A DNA stretch of 64,000 bases from assembly GCA_008692225.1 (NCBI GenBank), contig VICG01000001.1, forward strand, positions 2,339,001-2,403,000, in the 5' to 3' direction. Under the pieces are notes generated by a model. The model saw only the letters and a list, made by a program, of their open reading frames with translations. It did no database searches and was not told the DNA's origin. The stretch's first letter is position 1, and every line of letters begins with the position of its first letter. Of the stretch, positions 61,967-64,000 are shown one piece after another. The stretch is from Monilinia fructicola (lineage: Eukaryota; Ascomycota; Leotiomycetes; Helotiales; Sclerotiniaceae). The position numbers were made by a program, and so were the translations under genes.

Positions 61967-64000
61967 ATGCTGGGACAATATGTATATGATTATCCAGGGA
62001 GTGAAAACCAATGGCACCTGGAACTGCGATATCCTAAGCTTGTATGGGAAATAATCCCACTCGAAATAGACATCATAGATATCATAGGATGTGTTCTTTC
62101 TCAGTTGACCGAATTTCCTGCAAATTGTGACCGAAGATCACCAAAAAACCACCATACTATAATATTCTTTACTAACTACCGCATTATTCAGGCTTATTGC
62201 GCTCACGACGGCACGGAATTACAGAAATTTCATATTCTCATCCAGTTAGATTTGGAATTCAGACGTTCGCAGGTTGATGGTATATTAAACGGGCAAACTT
62301 ACGAAGAGTTCACGGGAGCAGCTTTCGATAACATTTACCCTTGCCTCATTTGGGAACAAGTATTCCCTTGTGACCCAGAAATGGACGCCCTATCACCTAG
62401 AGATGTCAACACGAACATTCGTGCAAAACCAATAGTGCAGAAAGCACCTCCACCCAAGCTACCGAGAGAAAAGGACCACCCTCCCCCGCCGCCTAGTGAG
62501 GTACCAGAGCCACCATGTTCAGATCGCAAGAATGGTTCCATATACAAGACGGGCCGTTGCCTCGGGAAAGGTGGGTTTGCGATCTGTTACGAAGGTCAAC
62601 TCAAAGGAACAAGAAAGAAGTACGCCCTGAAGATTGTCAAAAGCCATATGTCACAGAAGAAAATGGAACAAAAGGTTGGTCTGATGTACCCCAATGATAG
62701 AATCACACACTAAGCCCTTGTGATAGTTTCAAACAGAGCTTCAGATCCATTCAAAAATGAACCATCCAAATATTGTCCGATTCCACAGAGCGTTTTCACA
62801 TGATCAATGCACATATATTGCAATGGAGCTCTGCCCTAATGCGTCGTTGATGGATATGGTCAAGAAGAGGAAGTATCTCACAGAGCCGGAAGTTCGTTTC
62901 TACACGGTGCAAATTGCTGGAGCTATCAAGTATATGCATGCAAGGGGCATAATACACCGCGATCTGAAGATGGGAAACATCTTTTTAGACAAGGATATGA
63001 ATGTCAAAATTGGTGATTTCGGTCTTGCAGCATTGCTCATGTCGAATAAGGATATGGCCGCATGTCGGAGGACCACTTTGTGCGGAACCCCTAATTACAT
63101 TGCCCCTGAGATTTTATCCAAAAACAACGGTGGTCACGATCATGCGGTCGACATATGGAGCTTGGGCATTATTATGTGAGCCAAAATCCTGTGATATTAG
63201 ATGAATCTCCATTTCTGACCCATTCTAGTTTTGCTATGCTCACGGGAAAACCACCGTTTCAATCTGCTACAGCCGATGAAATCTATCGACGAGCTAAGGA
63301 AAGAGAATACGCCTGGCCACAACATTTCGTTGACGCCAATATGATTTCGCCTGAGATCCAAGATTTAGTCTCCACCATGCTACAGGATGCGGAAGAAAGA
63401 CCACATCCAGACGTCATTGTTCAACATCCATTTTTCACATGCGGTTGGATGCCCCAGGTTGAAGAGATGAGCGCCGATTTACTGGAAGATCCACCTAGGC
63501 CTGATCAATTCCCTTCAGTCGTCATCAAACCTGGAAGACCGAACCCGTATGCTCGAAGCCTCAAAAAATTATGTATCAAGTGCGAAGTCGGTCCATGGAC
63601 TCCCAAGAAGCAGTACACTAGTCTGTACAAAGAGTGTGCTTTAGAAGAGAAAGCCGGTCTCACTCCTCACGTACCACTCGTCGAGGGTATCGTCTACCGA
63701 CCATATGCCGAGTGGGTCCAAGAGCAAGAGCAACAAAACGCCGAGGAGAAAGCTGCAACGGAGCCAGAGGCATCGAGTACGGTTGTGGAGTCGCTCATTG
63801 CCGACATTGCGGGATCAACTCTTGGGCCACTGGCCAAAAAGCCAGTATCGCAAAGAACCGTTTCTCAAAGAGCTGTTAGTCAAAGCTTTGCGGCACAACA
63901 ACGAGTCAAAGATCAGTCATCAAACCCTGCTACAATCAGAGGTGCTCTTCCCCGACGACCAACCCAGAGAGAAACTAAAATTAGGGATCCACCTAGCAAT
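61967..64000 (+). CDS. Polo-like kinase (Cdc5/PLK type), 5' exons and kinase domain, truncated by the window end
   Basis: Serine/threonine kinase for mitotic entry, spindle and septation (family knowledge). Exons 61967-62674, 62727-63175 and 63229-64000 (continuing). Introns are 52 and 53 nt and keep phase (EQK-FQTEL and GII-I-FAM). The kinase domain runs from YKTGRCLGKGGFAICYEG (Gly loop) through YALKIV (Lys), MELCPNASLMDMVKKR, HRDLKMGN, KIGDFGLAA and the activation loop RRTTLCGTPNYIAPE to PEIQDLVSTMLQ. After it come a Ser/Gln-rich linker and basic region; the polo boxes must lie beyond the window. The usual start is probably M at 62380 (MDALSPRDVNTN). The same frame stays open upstream for about 170 codons with protein-like content, so I start at the first in-frame ATG; both starts are possible. 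Confidence 0.88.

Overview
The window reads as nuclear DNA of a filamentous ascomycete (Pezizomycotina). The genes have short spliceosomal introns of about 48-80 nt with GT-AG ends and, in several cases, CTAAC/CTGAC-like branch points. The gene set is typical of moulds: a GPI-type Crh glucan-chitin transglycosidase, a Bem3-type RhoGAP, a hybrid histidine kinase, a synaptojanin, a polo kinase, OPA3 and an Rtc3/SBDS-N protein. A 6 kb AT-rich block shows transition-biased decay of repeats, as expected from repeat-induced point mutation (RIP). I infer a Leotiomycete (Sclerotinia/Botrytis-like), but this rests on overall flavour, not on a marker.

Layout: 1.46-2.69 kb Crh-like cell-wall enzyme (+); 5.08-9.72 kb PX-PH-RhoGAP protein (-); 9.7-16.2 kb repeat-rich spacer with one decayed coding remnant; 16.26-19.62 kb large unrecognised protein (-); 20.96-21.24 kb small unrecognised gene (-); 21.50-22.65 kb fumarylacetoacetate-hydrolase-family enzyme (+, five exons); 24.5-27.5 kb a graveyard with a broken APH-like kinase and a broken kinesin-light-chain-type TPR gene; 29.22-30.70 kb secreted class 3 lipase (-); 31.69-34.40 kb GAF-type hybrid histidine kinase (-); 38.81-42.82 kb synaptojanin-type Sac/5-phosphatase (+, six exons); 43.0-49.0 kb AT-rich island; 53.23-53.72 kb small membrane protein (+); 57.26-57.77 kb Rtc3-like (-); 58.78-59.37 kb unrecognised 159-aa protein (-); 60.19-60.87 kb OPA3-like (-); from about 61.97 kb to the window end a polo-like kinase (+), cut off by the window.

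No operon-like or biosynthetic cluster is visible. The genes are independent housekeeping and signalling functions. Phosphoinositide turnover, Cdc42/Rho control, wall remodelling and mitotic kinase signalling could all bear on polarised growth, but their adjacency need not be functional.

Two things stand out. First, at least seven small frame breaks (1-2 nt) lie inside otherwise well preserved genes. The most economical reading is an indel-prone assembly, though local gene decay is not excluded. Second, the AT-rich island holds a nested inverted structure. Inverted copies of a TA-flanked MITE and of a TRIM-like element surround an 840-bp unique segment of ordinary composition. An uninterrupted (TAA)n tract of about 240 bp abuts a separate foldback element nearby. 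The polo kinase reading frame also continues about 140 codons upstream of the usual start, which may be a real N-terminal extension.
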